Below the pieces are notes generated by a model. It ran no database searches, was not told where the DNA came from, and saw only the letters and a list, made by a program, of their open reading frames with translations. Shown piece after piece: positions 46,960-58,630 of a DNA stretch of 64,000 bases (position 1 is the first letter of the stretch; every line of letters starts with the position of its first letter). Location: the NCBI GenBank assembly GCA_024741835.1, contig JAENRP010000068.1:62001-126000 (forward strand), written 5' to 3'. A program made the position numbers and the translations under genes. The DNA is from Diplocarpon mali (lineage: Eukaryota > Ascomycota > Leotiomycetes > Helotiales > Drepanopezizaceae).

Positions 46960-47123
46960 ATATTGATCCGGCCATGGCTACTTGGAGGAGGCCTGTGTTA
47001 CGAAGCTTGATGCGAAGATTGAGACTTGGACGTAGACTTGCTTTGCTGATTTAATCTCTCCCAAGCATGGTCTCGCTCGGCTAGAGGGTCTTCGAGAATC
47101 ATATATATACATCGAGGGTTGTA

Positions 47124-48221
47124 TCACAGCGCTCTTCCGGCTTTCCCAACCTGGATGATTTCACCAGTTCGAGCTTCGTCACTTCTCAGGACCGGCCAGG
47201 AGCTCCCATCCGCCTTCACAAAGGACACCTCCAGCTTCGTGCCCAATATCTTGAACGTTGAGGCTGTCGTGTCGATCGGACCGAACAGGGGGACTACAGC
47301 TCTGTAGCACTTGGGAACAGAATCGGATGTGACGAGGCTCAGGGAGATTCCGTTAGGGAGAAATTCGACCTTGGCGGTCTCTTTATTGATTTTCTTAAGG
47401 AAAAAGGAAGCGATCACTGTTGTGGGCGTTTGGTAGAAGTCGTGCCTGCAGATAGGGTTAATCAGTTCAAACTCCACATCTCACACCTTGTTGGCTCAAG
47501 TGAACCCACCTCACATTCTCCAAAACTTCCTCGCCCCCAGAATTCCCGGCCTTCTTTTTGCCACTTCCAACAAACATGTGTCTGTCTTTTGTTTTGCACC
47601 CTTCAATTCTCATAAATTCGTCGAATTCCAGGACTCTCCGCTTGCAACATGTGTAGCCCTTACTGCCTTCATGGAAGATAGGTACACCGGGATGGAACAC
47701 ACATTTCTCGCCATCCCGTACCTCTCCATTGTATTGCATAGCACATGTCTTCCTTCTGCATATCTTCCCCTTTGGGATCTCTAGGTCTGGATCGTCATCC
47801 TCGGACTCTGGTGGGGGTCGTGGTGGGGTAGCTGTAGTCTGGGGAGCTGAGACTGGGCCGCGAGAGGGTTCTGAGGCGGGCGTGGCTGGTTTGGTAGATG
47901 GAGATGTAATTTCTGGAGATTCGTCTTTCTTCTTCTCGATCTTTGGGGGAAGGTCGGTGGTGGAATGCTTGCCGGTTGTGCAGGGTGTAATGGAAAGAAA
48001 CTCGTCGAAGGTAAGGACTCGGGGCTTGCAGCACTTCCAGCCTGGTGCCAGACAGGTCAGCTCATCAGTAGCTCCACGAAGTCAAGGGCGCAGAGATATT
48101 AAGCAAGCTTCTTACCCTTCTGGCCTTCGTGGAAGATTGGTGGTCCTGGATGGTAGTGGCACTCCTCTTCGGTATCCGTGTACATCTTCGCACACCCCTG
48201 GTGTACGCATTTTTGCGCCAT
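47124..48221 (-). CDS. CHORD and CS domain protein (co-chaperone)
   Basis: Three exons (48221-48116, 48041-47510, 47445-47124) encode 319 residues. Two CHORD zinc-binding modules are present: the first at about residues 5-60 (CVHQGCAKMY, CHYHPGPPIFHEG, WKCCKPRVLTFDEF) and the second at about 135-200 (CRRKTCAMQY, CVFHPGVPIFHEGSKGYTCC). The linker is Pro/Ser/Thr-rich with a charged patch. The C-terminal CS (p23-like) domain begins HDFYQTPTTVIASFFLKK. This matches animal CHORDC1 and the plant RAR1/SGT1 logic, proteins that bind Hsp90 and act in stress and development. The intron in the first CHORD is 74 bp. The gene is intact. Confidence 0.93.
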
Positions 48222-48528
48222 TATAGTCTGGTGTTTGCGCTAAAAGGACTGTATTAAACTGGCAGAGACAATATCATGGAAATGTTAAAAGCGAATGTTG
48301 GTACTTTGGATATGGAATGTTTGGAATCTGCCAGAAGCAGTTCCACCCACCGCCTTTCAAAGGGACAGGGACCAGCTGTATGTCAACGCTGCACCATATT
48401 TCTTACACGCATCTACAACATTCAAGGACGACAAGCGTTGGCTTAGCATCGACTAGCATCGAGTAGCCAGACTTGGCTCGATTTTCTACCTCCCATGCAG
48501 TGGCATTTTTCTTTCCTCTGGTCTTAAT
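48222..48528. promoter_or_regulatory. Divergent promoter region
   Basis: A 307-bp spacer between the CHORD gene and the glutaredoxin-like gene, which are transcribed apart. No defined element seen. Confidence 0.35.
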
Positions 48529-48920
48529 ATGCACCCTTCTGCACGCTCTCTGCACTATGCTTGCCGAATCACCTTATTTACTCGGGCGAACTGCTCACTT
48601 TGCAACGATGCAAAGAGGACTCTATCCGAGGTTCAGGCTGTCCGGCCATTCCATCTCAAGGAAATCGATGTCATGAGGCCCGAGGGAATTGAGTGGAAAA
48701 GGCTTTATGAATTCGATACTCCAGTGGTAAGCATGACTCACAGGACAAGAAAAATACGGTGCTAAACTCAGGTAAGATTCATATCAGCAAGTCTGAATGG
48801 GGCGAGGAGGATCCTAGCAATTCAGCCAAAGCGGCGAAACTCATGCATCGTTTTCAACCCGAGGATGTGAAAGCCAAGATGGATACTGTGGAGGAAGCTG
48901 AGAGCGAGCGCCAGGACTGA
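48529..48920 (+). CDS. Glutaredoxin-like protein (DUF836 family)
   Basis: Two exons (48529-48726, 48777-48920) encode 113 residues. The thioredoxin-fold motif appears early: ITLFTRANCSLCNDAKRTL, with a C-S-L-C redox pair at about residues 21-24. The cis-Pro segment follows as YEFDTPVIHI. The acceptor is taken as the GTAAG just before ATTCAT, since this keeps the frame TPVIHISKSEWG. Yeast YDR286C and human C5orf63 are the relatives; their function is poorly defined. The N-terminus is short and may be a mitochondrial leader. Confidence 0.85.
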
Positions 48921-49621
48921 GGATCTGGGATGAATCTCTGTTACATCACTCGAGCTGATCATCCTACCTACAGCAAATCAAGATGTCAAATGCACTCCAC
49001 GGGCGATGTGTTCAAACTTTCGTAGCATCCAAAGAGCAGCCAGGCGAGGTACGGTAGGAGAGAAAGGGCGAGACTCCACCCCGCTACTCTCAGCTTTGTA
49101 GTCAAGCATCATGCAGCTGGCGTGGAAGATTAACCGCCGATTTATTGTGATCAACAAATCCCCCACCATAACACCCGATATCACAATATGCTGGCAGATG
49201 CGCTCAATGCGTCGTGACGATGGCTATATGAGGCCCCGAGCCTCAAAGAAGCTGCAAATGTCCCTATAAACATCAACGCTGGGCACGTGCATTCTGAAGT
49301 TGACGTACGAAATGCTAAATTAGTGGCAATCGATATGTTCTCTTCTGCAACTTCTAATAAAGCTATTTTACATGCTACTTGTGTGCATCTTTGAAGTTTT
49401 CGGGAGAATTCACTCTTACAAGGCTCAGAATAGCTAGTTGTGATATTCTGGAAACCTGCCATGTACTTGCTACCCCTTTTACAATTAAGCGAGAGCGTCC
49501 CATTCATAACTCTCACGACCGGACTTAAAGAGCATAGCACAGCTGTGTCCTCCGAGACCGTTGTATGCCCCTTTCGGTGTGTCATTTAACCTGAGCCGCT
49601 GTCTTGTCTACCTTGCTATAT
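48921..49621. other. Intergenic, no gene recognised
   Basis: Spacer between two convergent genes. The minus frame at 49181-49585 is not supported. Confidence 0.4.
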
Positions 49622-50857
49622 TTACTTCCCGTAAGGACCTGTCAATTTCGGCGCATCACTCAGTCCCTTCGCCGTGAACACCGCACCCATAACACTCGCC
49701 TGCAAGATCATTACATCAGTAGCACAACTAATCATATCAAAGCCCATATCGACGTAGCCTTTGCTCTGCTCTCCACTCGTGCAGAATATGCCCACTTTCT
49801 TCCCTGCCTTCCTCGCCGCCTCGAAGACCTTCTTGATAGCAGCATGCAAGTCCTCGTGTATCTTGCCCTCGATGATTGGATGGCCGATGTTGTTGCCCAG
49901 ATCAAAGGGCCCAACGAATAATACGTCAATCCCAGGGACTGCGGCGATGGCGTCGACGTTTTCTAGCGCTTCCTTTGTTTCGATTTGGACCATCACTAGG
50001 ATTGCATCGTTGGCTTGCTGTAGGTAGTCGGTCGACCCTAGAAAGGGAGAGAAACGTTCATGTGGGAATGGAGAGCCAAAGCCACGCTGACCGACTGGGG
50101 GGAATTTGGCGCTCTTGACTAATTTTTCGGCATCGTTGACTGTGTATAGCAGCGGGACTAGGATCCCGTGAGCTCCGGAATCGAGGGCCCCTGATTTTTT
50201 GTTAGAAGGCTTGTTTGATTGAGCACAGGGGAACTACTCTTAACCATGAACCCTTGGTTGTCTGGGATTCTGACAATCGGGCTGACACCGCAAGCTGCGA
50301 TAGCTGGGACAGCTTCGTGCATTGCCGCGTCTGAAAGGCTATCGGTCAGAATCATCCTGGTTTCAACGAAGATAGAAAATCCTGCAGCTACTAAATTTGG
50401 ACCGAGTCAAAGTAGGGGAGACGAGATCTCTGCCGATTTGACTCTGAAACACTTCACGGTGCGACAGGTTCCAAGCTGGTCTGCGGCTTGCCATCGCGAG
50501 ACCATGGCTCGTAGCTGAGACCCAAGAAGCAAACCCCGTCGAGAGCCCTGATCTCGACGTGCTAGAACCCATCGACCTACCGTCCATATTCCCATGTTCA
50601 CCTAGATCACAAATCAGTCCAATGTTGTAAGACCTGGACCACTCGAGATTTTGCACAGTCAACGAGCACCCAATCAACACCAGTCCTGGCAAGTGCTCTC
50701 GAGACATTACTCCCCGGAATCATCTGCCTGTGTGATCTCAGTATCTGAGTGTCATAATGAAACCCCACGAAGGGCCTTACCAACATCCTAAACTGGGCCC
50801 TTTGGCCTCCTCAAACGCCACCCTTAAGCGATTCGCTTTCTGCATTGTGGTCCCCAT
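49622..50857 (-). CDS. HpcH/HpaI-type aldolase
   Basis: Five exons (50857-50781, 50727-50657, 50601-50581, 50330-50238, 50190-49622) encode 276 residues. Class II pyruvate aldolase features are in order: GCWQMIPGSNVSRALARTGVDWVLVDCEHGNMD with the catalytic Glu-His, AIAACGVSPIVRIPDNQGFMVKRALDSGAHGILVPLL with the active-site Arg, and MVQIETKEALENVDAIAAVPGIDVLFVGPFDL with the metal-binding Glu and Asp. The family cleaves 2-keto-3-deoxy-type acids into pyruvate and an aldehyde, with a divalent metal. Exon 3 is only 21 nt. Intron 3 is 250 bp, longer than the rest. Substrate unknown. Confidence 0.9.
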
Positions 50858-51119
50858 CGTGAGATGTCTTCGACTATCGATTCGAAAGAGTCGCTATCCC
50901 TCCAGGGCGCACTGATGAAAAGAGAAAAGAATACTACCAAGTATGACGAGGATGAAGCGATCATTGCCATAGCATGGATATTGTTTTTCGGCTTGATAGA
51001 AAACCTCCGAGATGCGTCCGGAGGTCGTGTTGGGGAACAGGAAACAGGGCTCCAGGTTCCAAGGCATCATCGTACCGCGGAGAACTGTATTACTTCGTAC
51101 ATGCCCACAAGATCCAAGA

Positions 51120-51235
51120 CTCGGCGTCTGTGCGCGCTAGAGACTTGGCAATGCTGTTCTTATTGTTTACTCTGGTATTTTACATGGCCTCCTCCAGCTG
51201 CGATTACTGTATAGTTTAGGTAGTAAAAGCGGCAT
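51120..51235 (-). repeat. Tc1/mariner transposase tail, copy 1
   Basis: On the minus strand the sequence reads VIAAGGGHVKY followed by decayed sequence, the end of a Tc1-like transposase (usual form AVIDA-GG-TKY). It shares the tail tract tggcaatgctg(t/c)t.ttatt with the two copies below. Confidence 0.55.
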
Positions 51236-51249
51236 ATCCGCATATGAAA

Positions 51250-51535
51250 ACCATTGGTAGTACCTCCTCGCACAATCCCCTGCAAAACCGAATCTTCTAG
51301 CACCGCGCAAAGACGCCAAGCCTTTGATCTTTTGGGCGTATACTTAGTACATGGTGGAAATATTCCACAATTCTAGACCGTGCACTCTAGATACTTGGCA
51401 ATGCTGCTTTTATTCTTTTCTCTAGTATTTTATATATAATCCTTTAGCTTCAATCACTGCCTTATATCTCTCTGGCATTTCCCGAATCAATTCTCTAATT
51501 CTTTCAATTGTTATTAATTCCTACGCTTCTTATAC
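51250..51535 (-). mobile_element. Tc1/mariner 3' end, copy 2
   Basis: Minus-strand translation near 51500-51430 gives ELIREMPERYKAVIEAKG followed by a stop, the C-terminus of a Tc1-like transposase. Beyond the stop the non-coding end continues to a terminus-like sequence CATTGGTAGTACC at about 51251 that recurs at about 51651. The body of the transposase is missing. Confidence 0.55.
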
Positions 51536-51539
51536 TACC

Positions 51540-53199
51540 TCTTATAGAAGTGTATCGTTTTAGAGTTTTTAGTATAGGTACACTTAATATAGAATCCATA
51601 GTAAAAGTGTTGATTTCTAATGTAAAAAGCGGCGAGTTAATATTATTATATCATTGGTAGTACCCCTTGATCAAGGCCCCTGTTAGTAGAAACCTTTAGA
51701 GTGGTGCACAGACTATGAATGTGGAATATTTTCAACATGTACTAAGTACTTGTATCATAGTAGTAGGAGGCGTTGCTGCACGATTAGTCCAATGCTGTTG
51801 GCGATTGTCCGAAGTATTGCCGAAGCATACTCCACACTGGGCCTAGCTCACCGACTAGCTGCACAAGGATGGGGGTTTTGATGGTGGCATTTCACGTGAA
51901 ACTGATGATGGCATTCCACGTGAGAGCAGGGTGCTGATCCCCGAGGCATGTCGGCTTGCATTCAGTGACACAAAGGGGGCCTAAGCGAAATCCGTATTTA
52001 CATCTGTAAGATTATGGATTCGTAGGTAGGTTTCCACGTTCGCTGTCTACGCAGTAAGGTCCTGTCCGGTTCGGAAAGTTACTGATTTTTCAAGAAAGGT
52101 ATATAGTCAGCAATCTTTCTCGGTAGTTGCAAAGTAGATCCCCTTGCGTAGCTTTAACCCTATAAGGCAAACATTGAAATCTAGGCAAGAACTGCGCGGG
52201 AAAGCTCGTTCGTTTCAAAGTTCTGTAATCTTACCCTCGAATGAGCTATAGAACCGTGTCCAAACACCGAAGCATGAGGCATTGCCAATCCTCTGATAAT
52301 ACTAGACCCGTGCTCCGAAGATTCAAAGCCTCCATACGCTCTTGGCGTGAGTAATACATATTTTCTGCGAGCGTCTCCCTGTTATCATATCTCAGAAATA
52401 CTTGGCCCAAGTCGATGTTGTTAGTTGGAGCTACAATCATCTTCTAGGAAAGCTTCATGAGCAACCTGTACAGATATTGCTATATATGATAGACTTTGGT
52501 GTCAAGGAGCCGATCTTTACCAGACCAAAAGCGTCAAGTGGTTAAGTAGGTCAAGAGCACAGCTAAGGTTCCTATGAGGGAACTAGTCTATTTTTATGAA
52601 AATTCAATGGGAGTTCTAACTTTCTGCAAAAGTTCGGCGTCAAATTTCCGTTGTTTTAGCTGTTCGGAAGCTCGCAACGTTGAAAAGTTGCTTGGTTCCT
52701 TACCTGATTAGGCCAACCTCCAGAAAGTTACTGCAAATCTTGGAAACGAGAAGGGCCCAAAGCTAAAGCAGCAGCGCACTTTTCGTACCGCCAGTTTGCT
52801 GTACATGTACTTCCGGCCGAATTAAAGATCCAATTACTATCTGGTACAGGGGTCTCTTTACTCCTTACCTTTTCGTCTGTCAGACAGTGGATCAACCAAG
52901 CTCACTGATTCTTTTGATGATATTCCACCAACAGGAAAAGAAGGATCCAGGTCAATATCAATGAAGAGTACACAAGCTCCAGGCCGGTGGGCAGAAAAAG
53001 GTACGTTGCGTGAAATGCCGTCTGCGGAAGATAAATTTAGTTCCCTTTGTCAGTTCTTGGAGTTTGAAGGATTCGGCTTAATCCGGTTGCTATTTGGCAC
53101 AGTCCGAATTCTTACCTGTCAGTTGATTCCTGCCTTAGTGTTCATCTCCCGTCTGGGAATATACTTCGTACAGGGTGTAATAATCTGAGGTTCCCTGTC
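51540..53199. other. No gene recognised; one more Tc1-like terminus
   Basis: At 51651-51740 a second copy of the terminus (CATTGGTAGTACCCC, then a CTTTAG...GCACAGAC pattern) occurs without coding sequence. The remainder to 53200 shows only short, unsupported open frames. Confidence 0.4.
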
Positions 53200-53430
53200 T
53201 GTGCATACTAGATTCTTGGCAATACTGCTTTTATTGAATTCCTTAGTATTTTATATGGCCAAATTTTGCGTCAATTACTGCTTTACATCTATTTGGCGTT
53301 TCCCTAATCAAATCTCTAATTATCTCAACTGTTATTGATTCCTAAGCTTCAAATACCCCCTGTTGAAACCCCTGCATAAAAGAAAGTTCTAGTATGGCGC
53401 ACAGACAGAAAACCTCAAATTATTTCCCCA
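53200..53430 (-). mobile_element. Tc1/mariner 3' end, copy 3
   Basis: Minus-strand translation near 53310-53240 gives DLIRETPNRCKAVIDAKFGH followed by IKY and stop, closely parallel to copy 2. Flanking sequence around 53364-53405 (CCCCTGCATAAA...GCGCACAGAC) parallels the termini at 51275 and 51680. The rest of the transposase is absent. Confidence 0.55.
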
Positions 53431-55204
53431 TGGACTAAGTAAGAACCAAAAAAAAAGGGGAGTGAAACATGGTATGGAATATGCGCGCAGAAGGAGGGAC
53501 CGTGCGAGTACTTCCTTCTGCCACCGCTAATAGTGCCTAGCTCACACTGACCAGTGATTAGCACCTTATTCTTCGGAGAGAGATAGCCAAGATGGCGACT
53601 TGGGCCAGAGAGCAGGAGCAGATCCACTCTCGAGAATCTCCAGATTATTAAAGCTTGCAAGTACAGGACTTGTTCCAATCAAACATCTCGGCTCGCAGAC
53701 CACCTGATGAGACTCATTTTTAACTGTACGATTTTTGACGTACATCAACAGCTTTTGAAAGTTCACAATCTAGAATGCCATCTGGGAGATCAGTTTGGTA
53801 GCTCGAAAGCGGTAATTTTCCCCGAACAACGATTGTCCCTGTCGAAGTACTGCTATGTAGGAGGTAGTGCCCCTGGTGTTTGAGAACTTTGAGAGAGGGA
53901 GTGTGGTAGAGGGTTAATCTGCAGGCGTCGGGTTGACGGTTGGATGAGTAGATCCACCTTTCCCCCCAGACTTCGGAGTATTCCAAGTGTGAGGAGGTCA
54001 GGTACTCGTACTGTAGAGCACGAGGTAGTGTCAGGTGACCTAGGCATGCAGAGAGTGATTACAAAGTACCCGAGTCCCCTACACAGTAATCGTCGAGGCT
54101 TACCTAACAAGTATCCCGGCGTCTGCATTCTCTGCAGCCCAAAGGAATGTATGTTACTTGGTTGCTTAGACGGCGGAGTAAAGCAATCGCGACCGATAGG
54201 GTGACGCCGACTCGACACCTCTTTCGTGGTGCCTCATACCAACCTGCAAATCCGTTCAGAGTCTGCAAAGCCGAGGTTGCGTCTTGCCGAAGTGCGAAAC
54301 ATCAAGGCCGGAGTTGAAGCAAGCTAGAACTTTCCGGAAGCTGTGGGAAGAAAAGATTGCATCTCTTTTATCATATGCCCTCGACTTTCGACCCTGACCT
54401 TCTCACCCTAGGATTATTCAGATATAGACCGACGACTAATGGAAGGACTTGACGAAGGACGCGAGGGGGAATAAGACGAGTCATAGCATGTCAAAGAGGG
54501 AGACCTTGATATGGCCTAATTCAAGAGTCGCCACTAGCAAAGAAGGGCTTATCCCCGGATAGGGAATCTCGGGCGACTCGATCTGTCTGGGCAACTTTCC
54601 GAGAGCGGACTTGCCTTGAGACCTAAGGGGAGGGATTCACCATCAACTACCAGATACAGCTTAGACTCCTGTCTTGAGAAATCGGGGTCCCCTACCGACA
54701 GAATAGGCTGAATACTGAATTCCAGGAGTTTTTATCCTCGAGTTCCTCCTCGCACCCCATCCGACGATAGTGGTTCTGGCTCGTGCGATATCCGTCAGGA
54801 CTAATGTGACGTATCAAAAGGAGGCGGAAGAATCGCAATCGATACCTCGTCAAGCTGATCTGAAGCAGGAGCCGGAAATGAGAGATCCCCATTTGGAAGG
54901 GGGGAGGGAGGTGCGCTCCACCAAATCGAGGATCTGGAGTCTCTGCCGCTCCAGCCCGGTACGGAGTACGGAGTTCCGGAGTCGACATTTCCCACTCGTC
55001 CGAGTCGAATGCGGGACGTAGATGGGGGCCACAACCCCCACGTCTTTGTCTTTGCTGTGTTCTTTAGTCTTTAAAACTTACCCTCACGTCTTTGGAGAGT
55101 CTCGCCTCAGCGCGGCATGGGGATGCTGGCTGCAAAACCTTACTCGGACTCGAACTCTCGCAGGACTCCACTTCGACTTCTATCATCCTGATCGGCGTTC
55201 CGCG
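53431..55204. other. No gene recognised
   Basis: Overlapping frames on both strands (for example 53853-54218 minus, 54692-54988 minus) have Arg/Ser/Pro-rich translations typical of non-coding GC-richer DNA. No gene is supported. Confidence 0.4.
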
Positions 55205-55274
55205 TCCCACGTCCCACGTCCCACGTCCCACGTCCCACGTCCCACGTCCCACGTCCCACGTCCCACGTCCCACG
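55205..55274 (+). repeat. 7-bp minisatellite, 10 perfect copies
   Basis: The unit TCCCACG is repeated ten times without a mismatch. Since 7 is not a multiple of 3, all frames cycle through the same peptide, explaining spurious open frames here. Confidence 0.95.
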
Positions 55275-55611
55275 GTTCTGGGAAGGTGGGGGAGGACGGT
55301 TGGAGCCAATTTCTCTCCTGATTCAGGCGGGCAGGGCGGGCATTTTACGAGTCCTCGAGCCTCGGCCGTGAGCCCATGGACCAGGGGAGTCCCAGGGTGA
55401 AGGGCACCGTCGAGATGGATACCGGTAGGGTGAGTCCCTGGCTCGAGACGTATATTCATTGCCCTGCAGCTTGCGTACTTGTTGCGACTCTCTCCTCGTA
55501 CCCATCCTGCACTGGACTCGCCGCACGGGACTGTATAGCTGACGTATGTATAGCAGAGCACGTCAAGGGAGTAGGTACACCAGGAGACCCTGGATTCTTG
55601 TCCTCACTGCC

Positions 55612-55690
55612 ATCCCCATCCTCATCCTCATCCTCATCCTCATCCGCTTCCGCTTCCGCTTCCGCTTCCGCTTCCGCTGCCGCTGCCCTC
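55612..55690 (+). repeat. Hexanucleotide microsatellites
   Basis: A run of CATCCT-type units (about 55612-55650) passes into CTTCCG units (about 55646-55676) and then GCTGCC units. Low-complexity DNA; frames over it are not genes. Confidence 0.9.
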
Positions 55691-56479
55691 CGACCCGTCA
55701 CTTGGCCCAGATGCCAATCTGGAGGCGGCCAACGAGAAGACGACGATGAAACAACCTCGAAGGACCGGGAAGGCTTGCAAGGTGGAAGGGTGAGTTTGCC
55801 GGGAGAGAGCTTCGGCTGGGTCTCTGGAGAGGTCTGTCGCAGACTCGACTCCTGACTCTCGGAAGTGCTGAGAGAGACGTCTGTCTCTCCGCCATCTCCC
55901 CTGCGAACACTCGTACACGGCTAAGCCCTGGTCATCATACAGACTTACCTGACCCGTCGGCATGTACCGATAGATGTCATAGTACAGTAGACCTTGGCTA
56001 CAGCACAGCACCGTACAAGTAGCTGGCCAGGCCAGGTGCCTTGGGTATTTGAAACCACCCGCGCCGCCCTGCTTTCGCTGATTGCCGGCCATTGAACAGA
56101 TGACCCTTTGCATCCTCCCTGGTGATGCCAAGGGTAAAACAAACTATCGCTTACCGCCCGGATCTGCCAGCACGTACCTTGTACACAGCTTGGGTACGCG
56201 GCACTACCCTACTAACCTGAGCCGATGAAGTGTTAAACTTGCAGCTATATGCTCTACACCAAGTCGTGAGAAGGTTGGGAGCAAAATCTTCATGGGGAGC
56301 CTGCTCACACAAGGAGAGCTTTTTTTCTGATTAGATTACACAATCTCCACCTCCAATTAGTTGCTACAGTACAGGCGAACTTCGTTTCCTAATCACCAAT
56401 GACGACCTTCAGCATGCAACCCTCTAAGCCTCCTAAGACCATGCAATCGGCCCCGTCCCGTGCTCACGACCAAAGAAAT

Positions 56480-56866
56480 TCACGGCGCACTTGTCGGAGC
56501 AACTTTAGTGCACTTGATAAAGCCGTAGTCGAGATATGAGTTCATCGAACCAATTCTAGACTCGGGGTTCTGTTCGTTGATAACATAGCAAGCACCATCA
56601 TCGGTAAAATAGAGCTTGCACGTAACACCTTGGTAATTTTCTTGAAGCTTGAAATATTTCGCCCAAACCATGTATCTGCGTTCCATCGCGGTGCCTTGAA
56701 GAAGGGTCATAACGCTGATTTCTTCCGAACCCGGCGTATGTAGGGGAACTTCGACATCGGCGTAGACTTTTTCTTTGGCTATGTCGTCGCCAAACCGAAC
56801 AATAACATTCTGCGCAGAGATTACTCCAGCGAAGAGCGCGACTGCGAGGGAAATGGCAGGCTTCAT
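56480..56866 (-). CDS. Small secreted protein, effector-like
   Basis: One exon of 128 residues. A clear signal peptide MKPAISLAVALFAGVISA is followed by a mature domain of about 110 residues beginning QNVIVRFGDD, with alternating hydrophobic stretches (VYADVEVPLHTP, ISVMTLLQGTAM, MVWAKYFKL) that suggest a small beta fold. Three Cys (in GVTCKLYF, GACYVINE and FIKCTKV) allow one disulfide. No family is recognised. It sits alone in a repeat-rich, gene-poor stretch, next to a CTG-type microsatellite in its 5' region (about 56895-56940). Effector status is inference from size, secretion signal and setting. Confidence 0.7.
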   Translation of the reverse strand: MKPAISLAVALFAGVISAQNVIVRFGDDIAKEKVYADVEVPLHTPGSEEISVMTLLQGTAMERRYMVWAKYFKLQENYQGVTCKLYFTDDGACYVINEQNPESRIGSMNSYLDYGFIKCTKVAPTSAP

Positions 56867-58030
56867 GGTCGCAAAGATGGTGGCAACTTGATAAACGATG
56901 CTGCTGGTGCAGGTGCTGCTGGTGCTGCTGCTGTTGTTGGTTAATCGTTGAGGAGAATGAGAACGGGCGTGATTGTCGAGGAAATCTAGGGACTACATAT
57001 CAGAGCTTCGTTCAGCTGATGGCTGCCATCGTCATTGTTACGTAGCGCTCGATCCTCCCACGTCCTACGGTTCCTCTTTTATCTGTCGAGACGTAATATT
57101 TCGAGAGGGCAGGATACCCCCTATACATATACCGACGCGTACAAGCCCCTGGTTTGACGGGCACATTTTGGGATACGGTTCACATGGCTCGAGACCCCAA
57201 GGTGCAGGTACAGCTAGCTCTTCTGTTCTCCGGCATATATCTGCTCCTTTGACAAGCCCTTCTTGCACCACCCACCTACCGAGGGGGGACTTGCTGGGAG
57301 GATCCTCACTTGTAAATCATATGACGCGACGGTCGACACCACATGGTCCATGGCCAGGAGTATTACGCACGCAGCTTGCACATCTCAAGCCTTCGCTGCG
57401 CCTCTCCTTCTCGAAAACTCCTCCGCCGAGACGGTCAACCGGGTGTCGGGCTGAGCGTCAGTGAGCAACTGGCCCTTGGGATTCTCCAGGCCCGCTTGCC
57501 ACATGAGCGGAGAGCGGCGTGGGTGATTCTGTATGCGTATGCGATATGCGATATGCGATATGCGTGTGTGCCTGATGGCCTTGTTCCATTTAAATCGATT
57601 CCCGAATTTCTGGCGGTGGCAAAGGCAAACGAATTAACATTTGAGCCGGGGTGGAGAGGGAGGAGGGCGCGAGGAACTTCGCAGTAGAGTATAAGGTACG
57701 TACCGGTAAAGGCAAAATGGCAAAATGAAGACGGTGAGCCCACAGCTGACCCCGCCACCCCTCCAACCTTTCCGCTCACCTCTGATTTCCATGCTTGGCA
57801 TTTCTTTTTGTTACCGTCGGACGATGTTGCTAGCAGCGGCGCTAGCCTCCTTAGCGTGGGGCATCGGCATCGGCATCGCATCGCAACACCGCAAGACTTC
57901 CAATTTGCTTTTCCCTCTGGCTCTGTGCAACGGCCGGGCTGGAGGGTTTGCTTTGCCTCGTGTTGCCTCGCGTTTGCCTCGGTCAGCGCCGGTCAGCTCT
58001 GGCTCGGCTTGGGTTCAGGTTGAGGTTGGG
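56867..58030. other. No gene recognised; short satellites
   Basis: Contains a CTG/TGG trinucleotide run (56895-56940) and a GATATGC repeat (about 57540-57565). Open frames on both strands lack signatures. Confidence 0.45.
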
Positions 58031-58039
58031 GGGGCCCTT

Positions 58040-58320
58040 TGATATCCCCATCCCCATCCCCATCCCCATCTCCATCTCCATCTCCATCCTCATCCCCCCT
58101 CATCCCCATCCCCAACTCCTTCACCCTTGCTACTCCTGCTAGGCCTACCTCACTTGCAAATAGGCCTGTTCGTACGTGCAGAGACAGAGCCAGAGACAGA
58201 GCCAGAGCCAGAACCAGAATCAGAACCAGAACCAGAACCAGAACCACAACCAGAACCACAACCAGAACCAGAGCCAGAACCCAGAGCCAGAGCCAGAGCC
58301 AGAACCCAGAAGCCAAAAAA
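58040..58320 (+). repeat. Two adjacent hexanucleotide repeat tracts
   Basis: CATCCC/CATCTC units run from about 58044 to 58112; after about 60 bp of unique sequence a CCAGAG/CCAGAA/CAGAAC tract runs from about 58178 to 58312. Both are imperfect and generate long but meaningless frames. Confidence 0.9.
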
Positions 58321-58630
58321 GCCAGATAGCCAGCGCCCATAAATAAGAAGGCCTGTGACCCGCCATCGTGGGTGGCGAGATTGGTATGGTATTTCACCCT
58401 CATTTGCGAGTTCCGTTTGCTGCCAACTTCACCTCGCTCAAGGACTGCTGGCTGTCCCTCCCCTCCGAGTCAAACTGATCTTCTCCCTGGTCTTTGTCGA
58501 CCTTCATCGACACCAAAAGAAAACCTCAGAGTGACTCGTCCTGGCGCGTGCTCTCCACTCTCTGCTTGACCAAGACTATATAGATTGTGCCGGTCCTCTG
58601 TCTGGCACAAACCCTATTACTCTCCTCAGG

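Noticed and set aside
55064..55561. Long minus-strand frame with repeated GTWDVGR peptide
   Set aside because: It is produced by the 7-bp minisatellite; all frames of this array are open by construction.
58039..58329. Arg/Thr/Pro-Ser repeat protein on the plus strand
   Set aside because: Same satellite tracts in another frame.
57993..58403. Hydrophobic minus-strand frame resembling a membrane protein
   Set aside because: Translation of hexanucleotide repeats; no real sequence complexity.
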